Origin: Bacilli bacterium
GTDB taxonomy: Bacteria > Bacillota_I > Bacilli_A > ML615J-28 > CAG-313
Direction of reading: 5' to 3'
Assembly (NCBI GenBank): GCA_900770645.1
Contig: CAAGKY010000033.1
Location: forward strand, 1-13,685
Length of the DNA stretch: 13,685 bases
The translations under genes were made by a program, and so were the position numbers. The notes beneath the pieces are model-generated. The model was not told the origin of the DNA, did no database searches, and saw only the letters and a list, made by a program, of their open reading frames with translations. This document shows, one piece after another, positions 13,667 to 13,685 of the stretch; within the stretch, counting starts at the first letter, position 1; each line of letters begins with the position of its first letter.

Positions 13667-13685
13667 AGATCGGAAGAGCGTCGTG
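13667..13685 (+). other. Illumina TruSeq adapter remnant at the contig end (artefact)
   Basis: The last 19 bases are AGATCGGAAGAGCGTCGTG, identical to the start of the standard TruSeq adapter seen at the 3' end of read-through reads. They extend the frame of the NHL protein with false codons. They are not genomic sequence and should be trimmed. Confidence 0.97.

Noticed and set aside
13667..13685. Continuation of the NHL protein into residues after the AAAAATGG codons at the window end
   Set aside because: The codons come from adapter sequence, not from the genome.

Overview
The window is AT-rich DNA that uses the standard code: Trp is TGG, and no frame needs TGA as a sense codon. Every gene lies on the + strand. 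Signal peptides, strong Shine-Dalgarno sites, a MalF/MalG-type importer and a Cys-containing C-terminal anchor suggest a low-GC Firmicutes or Mycoplasmatota relative that keeps the standard code (Acholeplasma, Izemoplasma or Haloplasma-like, or Erysipelotrichia). This placement is inference; there is no marker gene. The last 19 bases match the start of an Illumina TruSeq adapter, so the right end is an assembly or trimming artefact.

Layout. (1) 1-503: the 3' end of a surface protein with a beta-sandwich-like module, a Cys/His-rich linker and a C-terminal anchor, followed by a strong terminator. (2) 570-5043: a promoter region with an 11-bp inverted repeat, then a compact three-gene operon closed by a second terminator. 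Its genes encode an M19 dipeptidase, a secreted and anchored GHL10 (YngK/DigH-like) glycosidase, and a second GHL10 glycosidase with no signal peptide. (3) 5055-13666: a second operon behind a very good sigma-A promoter carrying two identical 15-bp LacI-type operators. It encodes a GH20-like hexosaminidase without a signal peptide, an unusually large (1053 aa) membrane-tethered solute-binding protein with two carbohydrate-binding-like modules, two ABC permeases with unusual N-terminal extensions, and an exported NHL beta-propeller protein cut by the window end. No ATPase, LacI-type regulator, kinase or phosphotransferase gene is present.

How they may work together (inference): the window looks like a glycan-scavenging locus. 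Anchored GHL10 would cut an amino-sugar-containing glycan outside, and peptidoglycan strands are the best guess because E. coli DigH of this family acts on denuded peptidoglycan. The tethered binding protein and permeases would import the fragments. The intracellular GHL10, GH20 and M19 enzymes would finish the oligosaccharides and any dipeptides. The importer genes use C-ending codons far more than the first operon does, which suggests much higher expression of the transport part.

The most unusual part is the importer architecture: a giant tethered binding protein without a lipobox, a MalF-like permease with a long charged helix between an extra first membrane segment and the core, a MalG-like permease with a strongly basic N-terminus, and a co-transcribed NHL propeller.
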